From an uncultured Sphingomonadaceae bacterium (GTDB taxonomy: Bacteria; Pseudomonadota; Alphaproteobacteria; Sphingomonadales; Sphingomonadaceae): a DNA stretch of 64,000 nt. The translations under genes were made by a program, and so were the position numbers. The DNA is taken from assembly GCA_947497085.1 (NCBI GenBank), contig CANMFE010000002.1:62001-126000 (forward strand). The letters are read 5' to 3'. The notes below the pieces were generated by a model that worked only from the letters and a program-made list of their open reading frames with translations, made no database searches and was not told where the DNA came from. Below, piece after piece: positions 10,236 through 18,859 of the stretch; the first letter of the stretch is position 1; every line of letters begins with the position of its first letter.

Positions 10236-11129
10236 ATGACAGACCCGACACTTATTGACGGCAAGGCATTTGCCGCGAAACTGCGTGCACGTGTTGGCGA
10301 TGCCGTTCCCGATTTTGTAAAGGCCGCGGGCCGTAGGCCTGGCCTCGCGGTGGTGCTGGTCGGCGAGGATCCCGCCAGTCAGGTCTATGTCCGCTCCAAG
10401 GGCAAGGCAACGGTTGCTGCAGGCATGGAAAGCATAGAGCACCGCCCCGATGCGGATATTTCACAAGCCGACCTGATCGCACTGGTTGAAAAGCTGAATG
10501 CGGACGAGACCATTGACGGGATACTCGTGCAGTTGCCCCTCCCCGGCCATATTGACGACAAGGCGGTCATTGCCGCCATCGACCCAGCCAAGGATGTCGA
10601 TGGTTTTCACGTTATCAATGCCGGGAAACTGGCCGTGGGCGAAGATGCACTGGTCCCGTGCACACCGCTGGGCAGCCTGATGCTGCTGAAAGACCGGTTG
10701 GGCGATCTGTCGGGGCTGGATGCCGTCGTGGTGGGTCGTTCCAATATTGTCGGCAAGCCGATGGCGCAGCTGCTGCTTCAGGAAAACTGCACCGTCACCC
10801 TTGCGCACAGCCGTACCAAAAACCTCTCCGAAGTGGTGCGCCGCGCCGATATTGTCGTGGCCGCGGTCGGCCGGGCGGAAATGGTCAAGGGCGACTGGGT
10901 CAAGCCGGGCGCGGTTGTCATTGATGTGGGCATAAACCGGATTGCTTCCGGTACAGAAGGCAAGACAAAGCTGGTAGGGGATGTCGCCACGGCAGAAGTC
11001 ATTGGCCATGCCGCCGCGATTACACCTGTGCCAGGGGGCGTTGGTCCGATGACCATCGCCTGCCTGCTACGCAACACACTGGTCGCTGCACACCGCCGTG
11101 CCGGACTACCCGATCCGGCGGGATTATAG
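10236..11129 (+). CDS. folD: Bifunctional methylenetetrahydrofolate dehydrogenase / cyclohydrolase
   Basis: 297 residues. FolD interconverts 5,10-methylene-, methenyl- and 10-formyl-tetrahydrofolate using NADP, feeding purine, thymidylate and initiator-tRNA formylation. Visible are the catalytic region YVRSKGKA (Tyr and Lys of the active site), [25 protein letters not shown], the Rossmann motif [17 protein letters not shown], and the terminal [19 protein letters not shown]. It begins 6 bases after yggT. A palindromic repeat follows immediately after the stop. Confidence 0.98.
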   Translation: MTDPTLIDGKAFAAKLRARVGDAVPDFVKAAGRRPGLAVVLVGEDPASQVYVRSKGKATVAAGMESIEHRPDADISQADLIALVEKLNADETIDGILVQLPLPGHIDDKAVIAAIDPAKDVDGFHVINAGKLAVGEDALVPCTPLGSLMLLKDRLGDLSGLDAVVVGRSNIVGKPMAQLLLQENCTVTLAHSRTKNLSEVVRRADIVVAAVGRAEMVKGDWVKPGAVVIDVGINRIASGTEGKTKLVGDVATAEVIGHAAAITPVPGGVGPMTIACLLRNTLVAAHRRAGLPDPAGL

Positions 11130-11139
11130 GTATTTACAG

Positions 11140-11219
11140 TATTCCTGCGAAAGCAGGAATCCAGAGCAATTGAGCATATCACTGCCCTGGGCTCGTGCTT
11201 GTGCAGGCAGGCACGAATG
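11140..11219. repeat. REP-like element (ATTCCTGCGAAAGCAGGAAT family)
   Basis: The left hairpin ATTCCTGCGAAAGCAGGAAT is followed by CCAGAG. The right part, CCCTGGGCTCGTGC...GCACGA, matches the right half of the element at 27546-27628 but its stem bases have changed on both sides (TCGTGC/GCACGA in place of TCCTGC/GCAGGA), so pairing is kept. It lies between folD and the lipoprotein gene. Confidence 0.7.
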
Positions 11220-11310
11220 CAGCGACCTCCTCATCTTCCGGTGTTTAATATTCTGGCTATTGCAGCCAATCGCAGTTAATCCTGAGACTCAGGATGTATG
11301 GGAGTGAGAT

Positions 11311-12090
11311 ATGCCAAGTTTCGTGCAAAAAGCAGCCAGCCAATCCATATGCCTACAAAAGCGCGTATCCATGGCTATAAGGCGTATCGCCGCCCTGGGC
11401 TCCTGCTTTCGCAGGAGCACTCATACAGTTGCTGTTATGGGCACACTTGCACTCACCGCGTGCGCCCGTCCATTCGGCAGCGGCAATGATTTCGAGCTTA
11501 AAAAACTGCAACCCAATCCGAGCGGCGTCGTCGCGGCGGAAATCGCTTTCAACCGGGAAGCGCGCGAAGAAGGACTATGGACCGCCTTTCGCGAACTGGC
11601 GGCCGATGACGCCATCATGCTGGTCCCTGAAGCGGTGAATGCAAAGGAATGGCTCAAGGACCGCACAGACCCCGCCACAGCTCCGCAATGGGAAGCCGAA
11701 GCTATTTACATGTCCTGTGACGGGCGCACCGCCGCATCAAAAGGCGGTTTCATTAATGCTGACGCATTGCAGGGCTATTTCACCACCATATGGCAGCGGC
11801 GCTATGACGTGCGCGCAGCCGATGCAGACTGGAAATTCCTGTTCGACCATGGCGGGTTCGCGGGCAATCCACGCCCAAAACCCGAATTTGTGCAAACCCG
11901 AATCGCATCGTGCAATGGCAGTGTTCCAGCACAGGTCATCCCTCAAAACACACGCATGTCGCGTGACGGTACGCTGAAGTGGACATGGAACGTAAAGGCC
12001 GATACATCGCGCATAGTGACCGTATCCATATGGAACGGCAGCACCTATGAAACCGTTATTCAGGATGAAATTGCCGCGACAGCGCCATGA
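11311..12090 (+). CDS. Putative lipoprotein with an NTF2/DUF4440-like domain
   Basis: 259 residues. A lipobox-like L-T-A-C sits at residues 48-51, after a hydrophobic stretch (TVAVMGTLALTA). The N-region before it is unusually long, about 38 residues, and residues 28-37 (ALGSCFRRST) are encoded by a palindromic half-repeat. The mature part begins a helix AEIAFNREAREEGLWTAFRELAADDAIMLVP, which resembles SnoaL/NTF2-like proteins of sphingomonads; this is recognition by pattern only. The start at 11311 has a GGAG site 7 bases upstream; the ATG at 11371 has none. It overlaps marC by 4 bases (ATGA). Confidence 0.6.
   Translation: MPSFVQKAASQSICLQKRVSMAIRRIAALGSCFRRSTHTVAVMGTLALTACARPFGSGNDFELKKLQPNPSGVVAAEIAFNREAREEGLWTAFRELAADDAIMLVPEAVNAKEWLKDRTDPATAPQWEAEAIYMSCDGRTAASKGGFINADALQGYFTTIWQRRYDVRAADADWKFLFDHGGFAGNPRPKPEFVQTRIASCNGSVPAQVIPQNTRMSRDGTLKWTWNVKADTSRIVTVSIWNGSTYETVIQDEIAATAP
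11393..11420. repeat. Half REP-like palindrome inside the lipoprotein signal region
   Basis: CCCTGGGCTCCTGCTTTCGC continuing to AGGAGCAC equals the right half of the element at 27600-27628, base for base. Here it lies within the coding frame of the lipoprotein gene and supplies codons 28-37, just before the hydrophobic part of the signal peptide. Confidence 0.75.
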
Positions 12091-12737
12091 TCAATATTGA
12101 GCTTTTCCTTTCCGCATTCGCGATTTTCTTCGTGGTCATCGACCCGCCCGGCTGCGCGCCCATATTTGCCAGCCTGACAACAGGCGCAAACCATGCACAG
12201 CGCCGCACCATGGCGCTGCGCGCAGTTATCGTGTCGGCAATCATCCTGCTGATATTCGGCCTTTTCGGAGAGCAGCTACTGGGCGCATTGCATATCCAGC
12301 TTGACAGCTTCCGCATCGCAGGCGGCATCATGCTGTTTATCATTGCCATCGAAATGGTGTTCGAAAAACGCACGGCACGGCGCGAAGAACGCGCACAGAA
12401 AATCATCGACCAGCAGGAAGATGATCAGCCTGAAATAGAGGATGTTTCGATTTTCCCCATGGCCATGCCGATGATGGCAGGGCCAGGTTCGATTGCGTCA
12501 ATCATGCTGTTGATGTCGCAGAACGAAGGGATGGAAAGCGCGGTTGTCATATTCAGCGCAGTCGCCCTCGTACTCATCCTGACATTTTTTGCGCTATGGG
12601 CAGCAGGGCCGGTAATGCGTTTGCTCGGCGACAAGGTTGAGGCTGTTATTACTCGTCTTTTGGGCGTGTTGCTGGCCGCCCTGGCGGCACAGTTCATCAT
12701 TGACGGGCTGCGTGGTAGTTTTGGCCTGACAGTGTAA
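12087..12737 (+). CDS. MarC family integral membrane protein
   Basis: 216 residues with six predicted membrane segments. Family motifs are visible: FFVVIDPPGCAPIFASLT near the N-terminus, ALRAVIVSAIILLIFGLFGE, LDSFRIAGGIMLFIIAIEM, and FPMAMPMMAGPGSIAS (about 131-146). Members sit in the inner membrane; despite the name, they are not established as antibiotic-resistance factors and have no agreed substrate. Translation is probably coupled to the upstream lipoprotein gene through the ATGA overlap, which suggests a functional pair at the envelope. Confidence 0.88.
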   Translation: MINIELFLSAFAIFFVVIDPPGCAPIFASLTTGANHAQRRTMALRAVIVSAIILLIFGLFGEQLLGALHIQLDSFRIAGGIMLFIIAIEMVFEKRTARREERAQKIIDQQEDDQPEIEDVSIFPMAMPMMAGPGSIASIMLLMSQNEGMESAVVIFSAVALVLILTFFALWAAGPVMRLLGDKVEAVITRLLGVLLAALAAQFIIDGLRGSFGLTV

Positions 12738-12849
12738 TTTCGTCTGAAATCAGGCGCAGTTTTGCGATAATTATCGTCTGTTGCTCTAAATAGACGTTGC
12801 TCTAAATATACTGGGCCTTTTTGCCTGTTTCTTTTGAATGGATAAATAT

Positions 12850-13053
12850 CGTCATTCCAGCGAAGGCTGGAATCCAAATGCCCTATCGTGCGGCAAAAGC
12901 TATGCGGCTATGAAAGCCGCTTACGTGATATATTTTGCTATATGACAACCCTTACAATCAGCCTGCGCCCTTATCTGGACCCCAGCCTCAAGCAAAGCTT
13001 GAGTTTATCGTGAGCGACTGCTGCAGGCAGTCAGTCGAAGGGCTGGGGTGACT
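12850..13053. repeat. REP-like composite palindrome with a nested second element
   Basis: The left hairpin and interior match the element at 6231-6384. The right hairpin CCCCAGCC...GGCTGGGG is split by about 55 bases at its loop (roughly 12987-13040). That insert carries TCAAGCAAAGCTTGA and the inverted CGACTGCTGCAGGCAGTC, ending AGTCGAAG, a form close to the GTCGAAG family at 8817-8924. It occupies most of the 360-base gap between marC and the LON-domain gene; I see no gene in that gap. Confidence 0.75.
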
Positions 13054-13097
13054 GTAAAATAAGGACATATAGCTCATACAGGTGTGATAGATATAAA

Positions 13098-13748
13098 TCA
13101 CTGTAACGTCACGCGCGGATCGTCGTCATCCCTGCGGCTAAAAAACTGCATGAGCTGCACCATCAGTTCGGCCCGCTCGCTAATGCTGTCTGCTTCCAGC
13201 AGCGCCTGTTTCGCGGCGCTGTCAAACGGCGCAATCTGTGACACGCCATTGACCAGCGACACATCGTCAAGACGCGATACCTGATCCCAGTCCACGGCAT
13301 AGCCTTGTGCATCGGCAAACTTGCGCGCCTCGCGTTCCAGCGAAGCCCGCTCAATACCGGCCAGTATGTCACTGTCCGGTGCCTCTTCGATCAACTCCGC
13401 CTCAATTTGCCGGAACGGGGTTTTCACATCCAGTTCGCGGATCAAACGGAAACGCGCGATGCCCTCCAGTATCACATTATAGCGGCCATCATCCATCGCC
13501 TCGACATCGGCGATGCGGCCAAGACACCCTATGCGAAACAGGTCTGGCGCATCTTCTCCGCCGCCCATACCGTCAAATTTCTGGTCATTGGGTTGCAACA
13601 TGCCAATCTGCCGGTCGCGCGCCATCGCATCGCTTACCATGGCGCGGTAGCGCGGCTCAAACATATGCAGCGGCAATTGCAAACCGGGAAACAGGATCGC
13701 GCCGGGAAGCGGAAAAATCGAAATGCGTGTGGTGGTAAGCGCCGTCAT
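13098..13748 (-). CDS. LON substrate-binding-domain protein (Lon N-terminal domain only)
   Basis: 216 residues, starting MTALTTTRISIFPLPGAILFPGLQLPLHMFEPRY, the typical start of the Lon N-terminal (PUA-like) domain. GCLGRIADVEAMDDGRYNVILEGIARF is the conserved strand pair. There is no AAA+ or protease domain, so it cannot be Lon itself. Such stand-alone proteins in alphaproteobacteria accompany thioredoxin/CnoX genes. The start lies 6 bases after the stop of the upstream thioredoxin gene, so they form an operon, and a role in handling misfolded proteins is a reasonable inference. Confidence 0.88.
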   Translation of the reverse strand: MTALTTTRISIFPLPGAILFPGLQLPLHMFEPRYRAMVSDAMARDRQIGMLQPNDQKFDGMGGGEDAPDLFRIGCLGRIADVEAMDDGRYNVILEGIARFRLIRELDVKTPFRQIEAELIEEAPDSDILAGIERASLEREARKFADAQGYAVDWDQVSRLDDVSLVNGVSQIAPFDSAAKQALLEADSISERAELMVQLMQFFSRRDDDDPRVTLQ

Positions 13749-13754
13749 GCAATC

Positions 13755-14660
13755 CTATCCAAACAGGGCGGCCGACAGCTTGCGCCGTGTCGCCGCAACC
13801 CATGGGTCTTCCAGTCCAACCGATTCGAATATCTGCAACAGCTTCGCCCGCGCTGCCCCCTCATTCCAGTCTTTATCGGCCCGGATAATGTTCAGCAACT
13901 CGTCCGCAGCGGCATCACGCTGCTGCTCGGCAAATAGCGCGCCTGCATATTCCAACCGTTTTTCATGGTCGTCCGGGTTGGCATCCACCTGCGCTTTCAG
14001 GTTGGCCGCCTCCCCGCTCGCAGGCGCTTCTTTCGCCAGTGCCAGCGCTGATTTGGCCCGGTCGAGCATCGTATCGCCCGCCTTGTCTTCGGGCAGTTCA
14101 TCCAGCATGGCCTGCGCCTCTTCCACCTTGCCGCCCGCGACAAGGGAACGGATCAGGCCGGAGACAGCCTCCATATTGTCAGGCGCTATGTCGGTAATCT
14201 GCCCGAATATGCCAAAAGCCCGCTGAGCATCGCCCGCAGCCAGCACTTCTTCACCCATTTCCAGCAAGGGGGCGATATCCTGCGCCTGATCGGTTTCCGC
14301 ACTGGCACCAAGCGGTAGTTTCTCGAGCAGCTGGTCAAGGATGGACTTGATCTGTGATTCGGTGCGTGCCTGCGTCATGTCGGCCACCGGCTGTCCCTGA
14401 AACAGCGCATATACGGTTGGGATCGACTGCACCTGAAACTGGCTGGCGATAAACTTGTTTTCGTCGACATTGATTTTGACCAGCGTCACGCCCTTGTCGG
14501 CATATTCCGCGCATACCTTCTCGATCACTGGCGTCAACGCCTTGCACGGTCCGCACCATTCGGCCCAGAAATCGAGCACGACAATGCCCGACATGGAAGG
14601 CTCCACCACCTGGGCGCGGAATTCCTCCACCAGTTTCTGTTCTTCGGTTGTCAGTCCCAT
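13755..14660 (-). CDS. Thioredoxin-fold plus TPR protein, CnoX/YbbN-like chaperedoxin
   Basis: 301 residues. The N-terminal thioredoxin domain (about 1-110) has an intact WCGPC motif in LDFWAEWCGPCKAL, unlike E. coli YbbN which lacks the first active-site cysteine. It is followed by a helical C-terminal half with TPR-like repeats (GDAQRAFGIFGQITDIAPDN, PDDHEKRLEYAGALFAEQQRD). The combination is that of CnoX, which protects aggregation-prone proteins under oxidative stress and hands them to chaperones. The ATG at 14660 starts the conserved domain; the frame extends upstream without family likeness. It is followed at 6 bases by the LON-domain gene. Confidence 0.88.
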   Translation of the reverse strand: MGLTTEEQKLVEEFRAQVVEPSMSGIVVLDFWAEWCGPCKALTPVIEKVCAEYADKGVTLVKINVDENKFIASQFQVQSIPTVYALFQGQPVADMTQARTESQIKSILDQLLEKLPLGASAETDQAQDIAPLLEMGEEVLAAGDAQRAFGIFGQITDIAPDNMEAVSGLIRSLVAGGKVEEAQAMLDELPEDKAGDTMLDRAKSALALAKEAPASGEAANLKAQVDANPDDHEKRLEYAGALFAEQQRDAAADELLNIIRADKDWNEGAARAKLLQIFESVGLEDPWVAATRRKLSAALFG

Positions 14661-14909
14661 GCTGGCCAAGTTCCATTCTCCGTTTGATGATCTCATATAG
14701 CATGCGCAGCCCTTGCGCAGCATCCGCTTTAACATGGGCACCCTTACCCATGATGCCAAGCCCTGATTTATGAATGCACACACGAAAATAATGCGAAAAA
14801 ATAGGGCAGGATGTTATTTTAAGGCTTGCAGGCATAAAAAGCCCATGCTAACCGCCCACTTCGCTGGTCAACAGGCAGATATTTCTGCGCACCCGGACCA
14901 GCCGCTCGA

Positions 14910-14984
14910 GCGGGCGTAGCTCAGGGGTAGAGCACAACCTTGCCAAGGTTGGGGTCGAGAGTTCGAATCTCTTCGCCCGCTCCA
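14910..14984 (+). tRNA. tRNA-Gly (anticodon GCC)
   Basis: A cloverleaf can be drawn by eye. The acceptor GCGGGCG pairs with CGCCCGC, the D arm is GCTC...GAGC, the anticodon stem CAACC/GGTTG encloses TTGCCAA with anticodon GCC, and the T arm is GAGAG-TTCGAAT-CTCTT. The discriminator is T and CCA is encoded. It is the only RNA gene found and lies alone between the CnoX-like gene and the wax ester synthase gene. Confidence 0.97.
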
Positions 14985-15157
14985 TTTCACCATTTTCGGC
15001 GTGTAGCATATGAAGCTGCGGCAGGACTGCCGTTACGGCATTGCATGTTCCTTGCCCGTCTTGCCCGCGCAATTATGCCATCCTCGTAAAGTCATGCTAT
15101 GCCTTAGGACTCGGGGAATCGCAGTGGGGCGATTCTGTGTGTAGGAGGCAGGAATAT

Positions 15158-16735
15158 ATGGAACAGCTCAGCGGTCAGGATGCCAGTTTTGTCTATATGG
15201 AGACGCGTACGACGCCGATGCATATCGGGTCATGCGCAATATATGACCCCTCGACTGCATCCGGCGGTTTTGTGCGTTTCAAGGATATTTTGCGTTTCAT
15301 AGAAAGTCGGCTGGACAGCGCGCGCGCTTTTCGCCAGCGCCTTGTGCGGGCACCGCTGGATGTCGACCATCCCTACTGGATCGAGGATCCCGAATTTGAT
15401 CTCGAATATCATGTCCGCCACTTTGCCCTGCCCAAGCCCGGTGACTGGCGGCAACTATGCATCCTGACATCACGCTTGCACGCCCGCCCGCTTGATATGG
15501 AAAAACCGCTCTGGGAATTTAACGTTGTCGAGGGACTCGACAATATAGAGGGCATTCCCAAGGGTAGTTTCGCGGTCATATCCAAAGTGCATCATGCCGC
15601 GATTGACGGCATGTCCGGTGTGGAAATGGCCGCTGCCGTGCATGACCTTACCCCTGATATTCCGGACCGTCCGGCGGGCAAGCCGTGGAAGCCGGAAAAT
15701 ATGCCCAATGTCGCCGAACTGCTCGCGCGCAGTTATGTCAACAATCTTACGCAGCCGCTGCGCGTGGTTGAAACTATTGGCCGCACCCTGCCCGGCATTG
15801 CCCGGCTGGGCCGCGAAATCAGCAAGGGTGAAATCAGCCTGAAAGGCGCACGCACCGCGCCCAAGACGCTGCTCAATGCCAAGGTATCACCGCACCGGGT
15901 ATTCGACGCGGCTATGTTCCCGCTGAAAGATATCCGCGCCATCAAGGACACGGTCCCAGGGGCAACGGTCAATGACGTGATCCTTTCGATCGTGGGAGGC
16001 GGATTACGTAAATATCTCAAATCACGCGGCGACCTGCCCAAATCAACCATGAATGCGATGGCGCCCATATCCGTGCGCAGCGAGGGCGAAAAGAAAGCGA
16101 TGGGCAATCAGGTGTCGGCCATGATTGTCGCGCTCGGCACGCATATTGAAGACCCTGTCACGCGCCTTGAATTCGTGCACGAACAGGCGCAAAATTCCAA
16201 GGCGATGACCAACGCCATCGGTGCGCGCACGCTGGCCGATTACAACAAGCTGATGCCTGCGGGGATCAGCGGGATTGCCGCGCGGCTTTACACGCGCATG
16301 GGCGTTGCCAATGCGCATTCGCCCGCATTTAACTGTGTTGTCACCAATATTCCGGGCAGCCCGATCCCGCTTTATTTCGCAGGGGCAGAGATGGTGGCAA
16401 CCTATAGCCTAGGCCCTGTTTTTGACGGTATGGGCCTTATCAACGCTGTCTACAGCTATCGCGGCACGATCGGCATTTCCTTTACGTCCGACCGCGACAT
16501 GATGCCCGACCCGGAAAATTATGCGGCCGCCATGCAGGAAACGTTCGAGGAACTGAAAAAAGCCACGCTGGGCACGACTGCCAAAAATCCGGGTGCCAGG
16601 TCAAAGGCGAAACCTGCCGCCAAAAGCACGGCCACAAAAAGTAAAGCGAAAGCCAAGCCTAAAGCAGCTGCGAAGACAAAGCCCCGTAACGCAGCCGCCA
16701 GGAAGAAAGCGCCCGCTACGAAGAAGGCGGGCTAA
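15158..16735 (+). CDS. Wax ester synthase / diacylglycerol acyltransferase with histone-like C-terminal tail
   Basis: 525 residues. The start MEQLSGQDASFVYMET is typical, with an AGGAGG site 9 bases before the ATG. The active-site motif HHAAIDG is at 145-151, and the second conserved block NDVILSIVGGGLR is present, as is the C-terminal VVTNIPGSPIPLYFAGA. The enzyme esterifies acyl-CoA to fatty alcohols or diacylglycerol, making storage wax esters or triacylglycerol at the membrane and lipid droplet. The last 40 or so residues are almost only Lys, Ala, Pro, Thr and Arg (AAKTKPRNAAARKKAPATKK), like a histone H1 tail and not part of the family core. It faces an alpha/beta hydrolase gene. Confidence 0.93.
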   Translation: MEQLSGQDASFVYMETRTTPMHIGSCAIYDPSTASGGFVRFKDILRFIESRLDSARAFRQRLVRAPLDVDHPYWIEDPEFDLEYHVRHFALPKPGDWRQLCILTSRLHARPLDMEKPLWEFNVVEGLDNIEGIPKGSFAVISKVHHAAIDGMSGVEMAAAVHDLTPDIPDRPAGKPWKPENMPNVAELLARSYVNNLTQPLRVVETIGRTLPGIARLGREISKGEISLKGARTAPKTLLNAKVSPHRVFDAAMFPLKDIRAIKDTVPGATVNDVILSIVGGGLRKYLKSRGDLPKSTMNAMAPISVRSEGEKKAMGNQVSAMIVALGTHIEDPVTRLEFVHEQAQNSKAMTNAIGARTLADYNKLMPAGISGIAARLYTRMGVANAHSPAFNCVVTNIPGSPIPLYFAGAEMVATYSLGPVFDGMGLINAVYSYRGTIGISFTSDRDMMPDPENYAAAMQETFEELKKATLGTTAKNPGARSKAKPAAKSTATKSKAKAKPKAAAKTKPRNAAARKKAPATKKAG

Positions 16736-16768
16736 AACGCTATAAAATACACTGTTATTGGAAGTGCA

Positions 16769-16849
16769 TCATTGCGAGCGGACGCGAAGCAATTCAGGGC
16801 AACATGACGCAGCTTCTGATTGCCGCGTCGCTTCGCTCCTCGCAATGAC
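16769..16849. repeat. REP-like element (CATTGCGAGCG family)
   Basis: TCATTGCGAGCG at one end is mirrored by CGCTCCTCGCAATGA at the other. The halves also carry the direct partners GCGAAGCAATTCAG and CTGATTGCCGCG. A related element is at 26943-27025. It lies between the convergent wax ester synthase and hydrolase genes. Confidence 0.7.
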
Positions 16850-16877
16850 AAAAATTAGTGGCTACTGACGCAAATGG

Positions 16878-17675
16878 TCAATGCCCTGATGAAGGATAGA
16901 CGAAACCGCGTATGCCTTTACGGTCAAACGGTTTCCAGTCATCCTCATCCTGTGCCAGGCGGTCAGCAACCGCATACAGCACAGCCGCATTGACGCCCAG
17001 ACCGCAATGGCTGCCATAAACTTCGATATTGTCGGTTTGCGGGCCTTCAGGCTCGCGGCAGATTTCCCATGCAACAATGCCATCCGCCTTGCTGAAGATC
17101 GCGGTGGATGGCACCGGTGGCGGCAATTCGCTTTCCTCAAGCTGCTTCAGCGTATCGGGATCGTCAATTTTATGCCCGGTGAGCCGTTCATAGACTTTCC
17201 AGACGGTCGTCGCCTTGGGATGGCCGGCGAACGGCGACCCCAGCGAAATGACCTGGCGCACGGCATCGGGCCGCCGGCGCGACAATTGCCGCGCCATGAC
17301 ACCGCCCAGGCTCCAGCCCACAAGGCTCACTTTCTTGCCCGTCAGCGTGTGTACCGCGTCAAGCAGGTCGATAAGATGCTCTGCTTCCGTACCAATCGAC
17401 TTGGGGCCAAGATTACGTCCCAGTTTCCATGCATGCGCATCATAACCGCGTTTTTCCAGAAAACGGCGCATCAACGCTGTTGAACCATCGCTTGCCATAA
17501 AGCCGGGCAGCACCAACACCGGATGGCCATCACCCTTGGGCGCTTTCGACAGTAAAGGCGATGCCCAGGGCAAGCTGCCGAGTTCAAATATCGCCCGCGG
17601 CAATTCGCTGAGCGCCAATAACATGGATGGGGGCTTGGGCGGCGGGGCCATGTTAGCGGCAAATACGGTGGCCAT
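16878..17675 (-). CDS. Alpha/beta-hydrolase (esterase/lipase-like)
   Basis: 265 residues. The oxyanion strand LVLPGFMASDGST, the nucleophile elbow GWSLGG with Ser122, and the catalytic-His region YGSHCGLGVNAAV (about 230) are visible. Between them, MARQLSRRRPDAVRQVISLGSPFAG fits the PGAP1/lipase-like branch. The substrate is unknown. Its place opposite the wax ester synthase gene suggests lipid turnover, which is inference only. The ATG at 17675 has an AGGAGAG site 8 bases upstream. No secretion signal is convincing; the N-terminus is Ala/Pro-rich. Confidence 0.85.
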   Translation of the reverse strand: MATVFAANMAPPPKPPSMLLALSELPRAIFELGSLPWASPLLSKAPKGDGHPVLVLPGFMASDGSTALMRRFLEKRGYDAHAWKLGRNLGPKSIGTEAEHLIDLLDAVHTLTGKKVSLVGWSLGGVMARQLSRRRPDAVRQVISLGSPFAGHPKATTVWKVYERLTGHKIDDPDTLKQLEESELPPPVPSTAIFSKADGIVAWEICREPEGPQTDNIEVYGSHCGLGVNAAVLYAVADRLAQDEDDWKPFDRKGIRGFVYPSSGH

Positions 17676-17852
17676 AATAACTCTCCTGCAAACTCTGCGC
17701 TTCGGGCAATTTTTTGCCTCTGTTTGTAACGCAATTTAGGGATTCTCGGGCTCACAGCCGCAAATGTCAAGCAATGCCAGCGATTATCAACTGTTCACAA
17801 ACCTGTATTTTCGCGGTTTCCTCTGGATAACGTAGCGTCAATTACAGATAAT

Positions 17853-17895
17853 AAAACAAAATCGCCGGCCAGCTTTTTGGCTGGTCCGGCGATTT
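17853..17895 (-). terminator. Rho-independent terminator of the hydroxylase gene
   Basis: On the minus strand, AAATCGCCGG-CCAGC pairs with GCTGG-CCGGCGATTT with one bulged base. A T-rich run (TTTTGTTTTATTA) follows on the downstream side. It begins about 25 bases after the stop of the gene ending at 17920. Confidence 0.8.
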
Positions 17896-17919
17896 CCCCT
17901 CCAAACTATGCGACCCGCC

Positions 17920-18759
17920 TTACACGGCTGGTATGTTTGCGGTCTCCTCGGGACCAGGGGATTTATGGGTGCGGACAATCGGCCAAAGCAACTGCTGCGC
18001 AGCACTCACTTCGGGCAGGTTTTCCACACCATACTGAGGTGGATACCGACGCGTTATCTTGGCTGTGCCGAACAGCACATCCCAAAAAAACAGCAGGTTT
18101 CCGTAATTGCCTTTATAATTGGTAATGCCATCGGCAGCATGACGTCCGTGGTGCGCGCTATGCGTCGCAGGCGTGGATATCGTGCGCTCCACCACCCACA
18201 TCAGCGGCGACAGCCATTTTATTTCGTACAGTTTTTCATCCCAGCGCACATCGCTATGCGCGCCGATAATCACGGTCATCTTGACTATGATATAGAATGC
18301 ATAAACCCAGCCCAGGCCAAGGTAGATGAGCGCGCCGGAAAACCAGATACCCGGCATCAGAAAATAATAGAATATATTGTTTCTGTAAACAATTCGCGTG
18401 CTCATATAGGGGGCATCGTGGTGCGGGCGGTGCAGCGCATAAAGCCATGGCACGCTGTGCGACAGCCGATGCCAGCCATATTGGGTCAGGTCATCAAACA
18501 CTAGCAACAGTGCGACCTGCGCAATGATGGGCAGCACCGCCCAGCTACCTTCCGCCCCCGGAAACATGGATGACATAAGAAAATAGGCTGCGGCCAGAAC
18601 CAGTGGCTGGGTAAAGCCAAGCAGCATAACCATGCCGATAATCTCGACCCAGGCATCTTTGGTTCTCTGGCCTTTCTTATGGAAAAAACCGGTGCGCAGG
18701 ATTTCGAGCAGGGTGAACCCCAGAAAAATGCCTAGTATAACAAGCATTTCGGGTTTCAT
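17920..18759 (-). CDS. Sterol desaturase / fatty acid hydroxylase superfamily membrane protein
   Basis: 279 residues with four or more hydrophobic segments and the histidine-box set of di-iron membrane hydroxylases: WHRLSH, then LHRPHHDAPY, and HSAHHGRHA near the C-terminus. Members insert hydroxyl groups or double bonds into lipids, carotenoids or sterol-like compounds at the cytoplasmic membrane. The substrate cannot be assigned; hydroxylated fatty acids of lipid A or sphingolipids, or carotenoids, are all possible in sphingomonads. It is transcribed away from a Crp/Fnr regulator across a gap of 100 bases, which may control it. A good terminator follows. Confidence 0.88.
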   Translation of the reverse strand: MKPEMLVILGIFLGFTLLEILRTGFFHKKGQRTKDAWVEIIGMVMLLGFTQPLVLAAAYFLMSSMFPGAEGSWAVLPIIAQVALLLVFDDLTQYGWHRLSHSVPWLYALHRPHHDAPYMSTRIVYRNNIFYYFLMPGIWFSGALIYLGLGWVYAFYIIVKMTVIIGAHSDVRWDEKLYEIKWLSPLMWVVERTISTPATHSAHHGRHAADGITNYKGNYGNLLFFWDVLFGTAKITRRYPPQYGVENLPEVSAAQQLLWPIVRTHKSPGPEETANIPAV

Positions 18760-18842
18760 CTTATCTCCTTTTTTACCGAACGGGTGTCCGTGTCATGGGT
18801 TAGTTATGTAAGGCATATAAACCAGTGACATCAGTCAAAAAA

Positions 18843-18854
18843 TAAACTAGTTTA
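18843..18854. promoter_or_regulatory. Perfect 12-base palindrome before the Crp/Fnr gene
   Basis: TAAACTAGTTTA is its own reverse complement and ends 5 bases before the ATG at 18860, inside the 100-base divergent region shared with the hydroxylase gene. It does not match the FNR (TTGAT-N4-ATCAA) or CRP (TGTGA-N6-TCACA) box. It may be an autoregulatory site. Confidence 0.35.
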
Positions 18855-18859
18855 CTATT

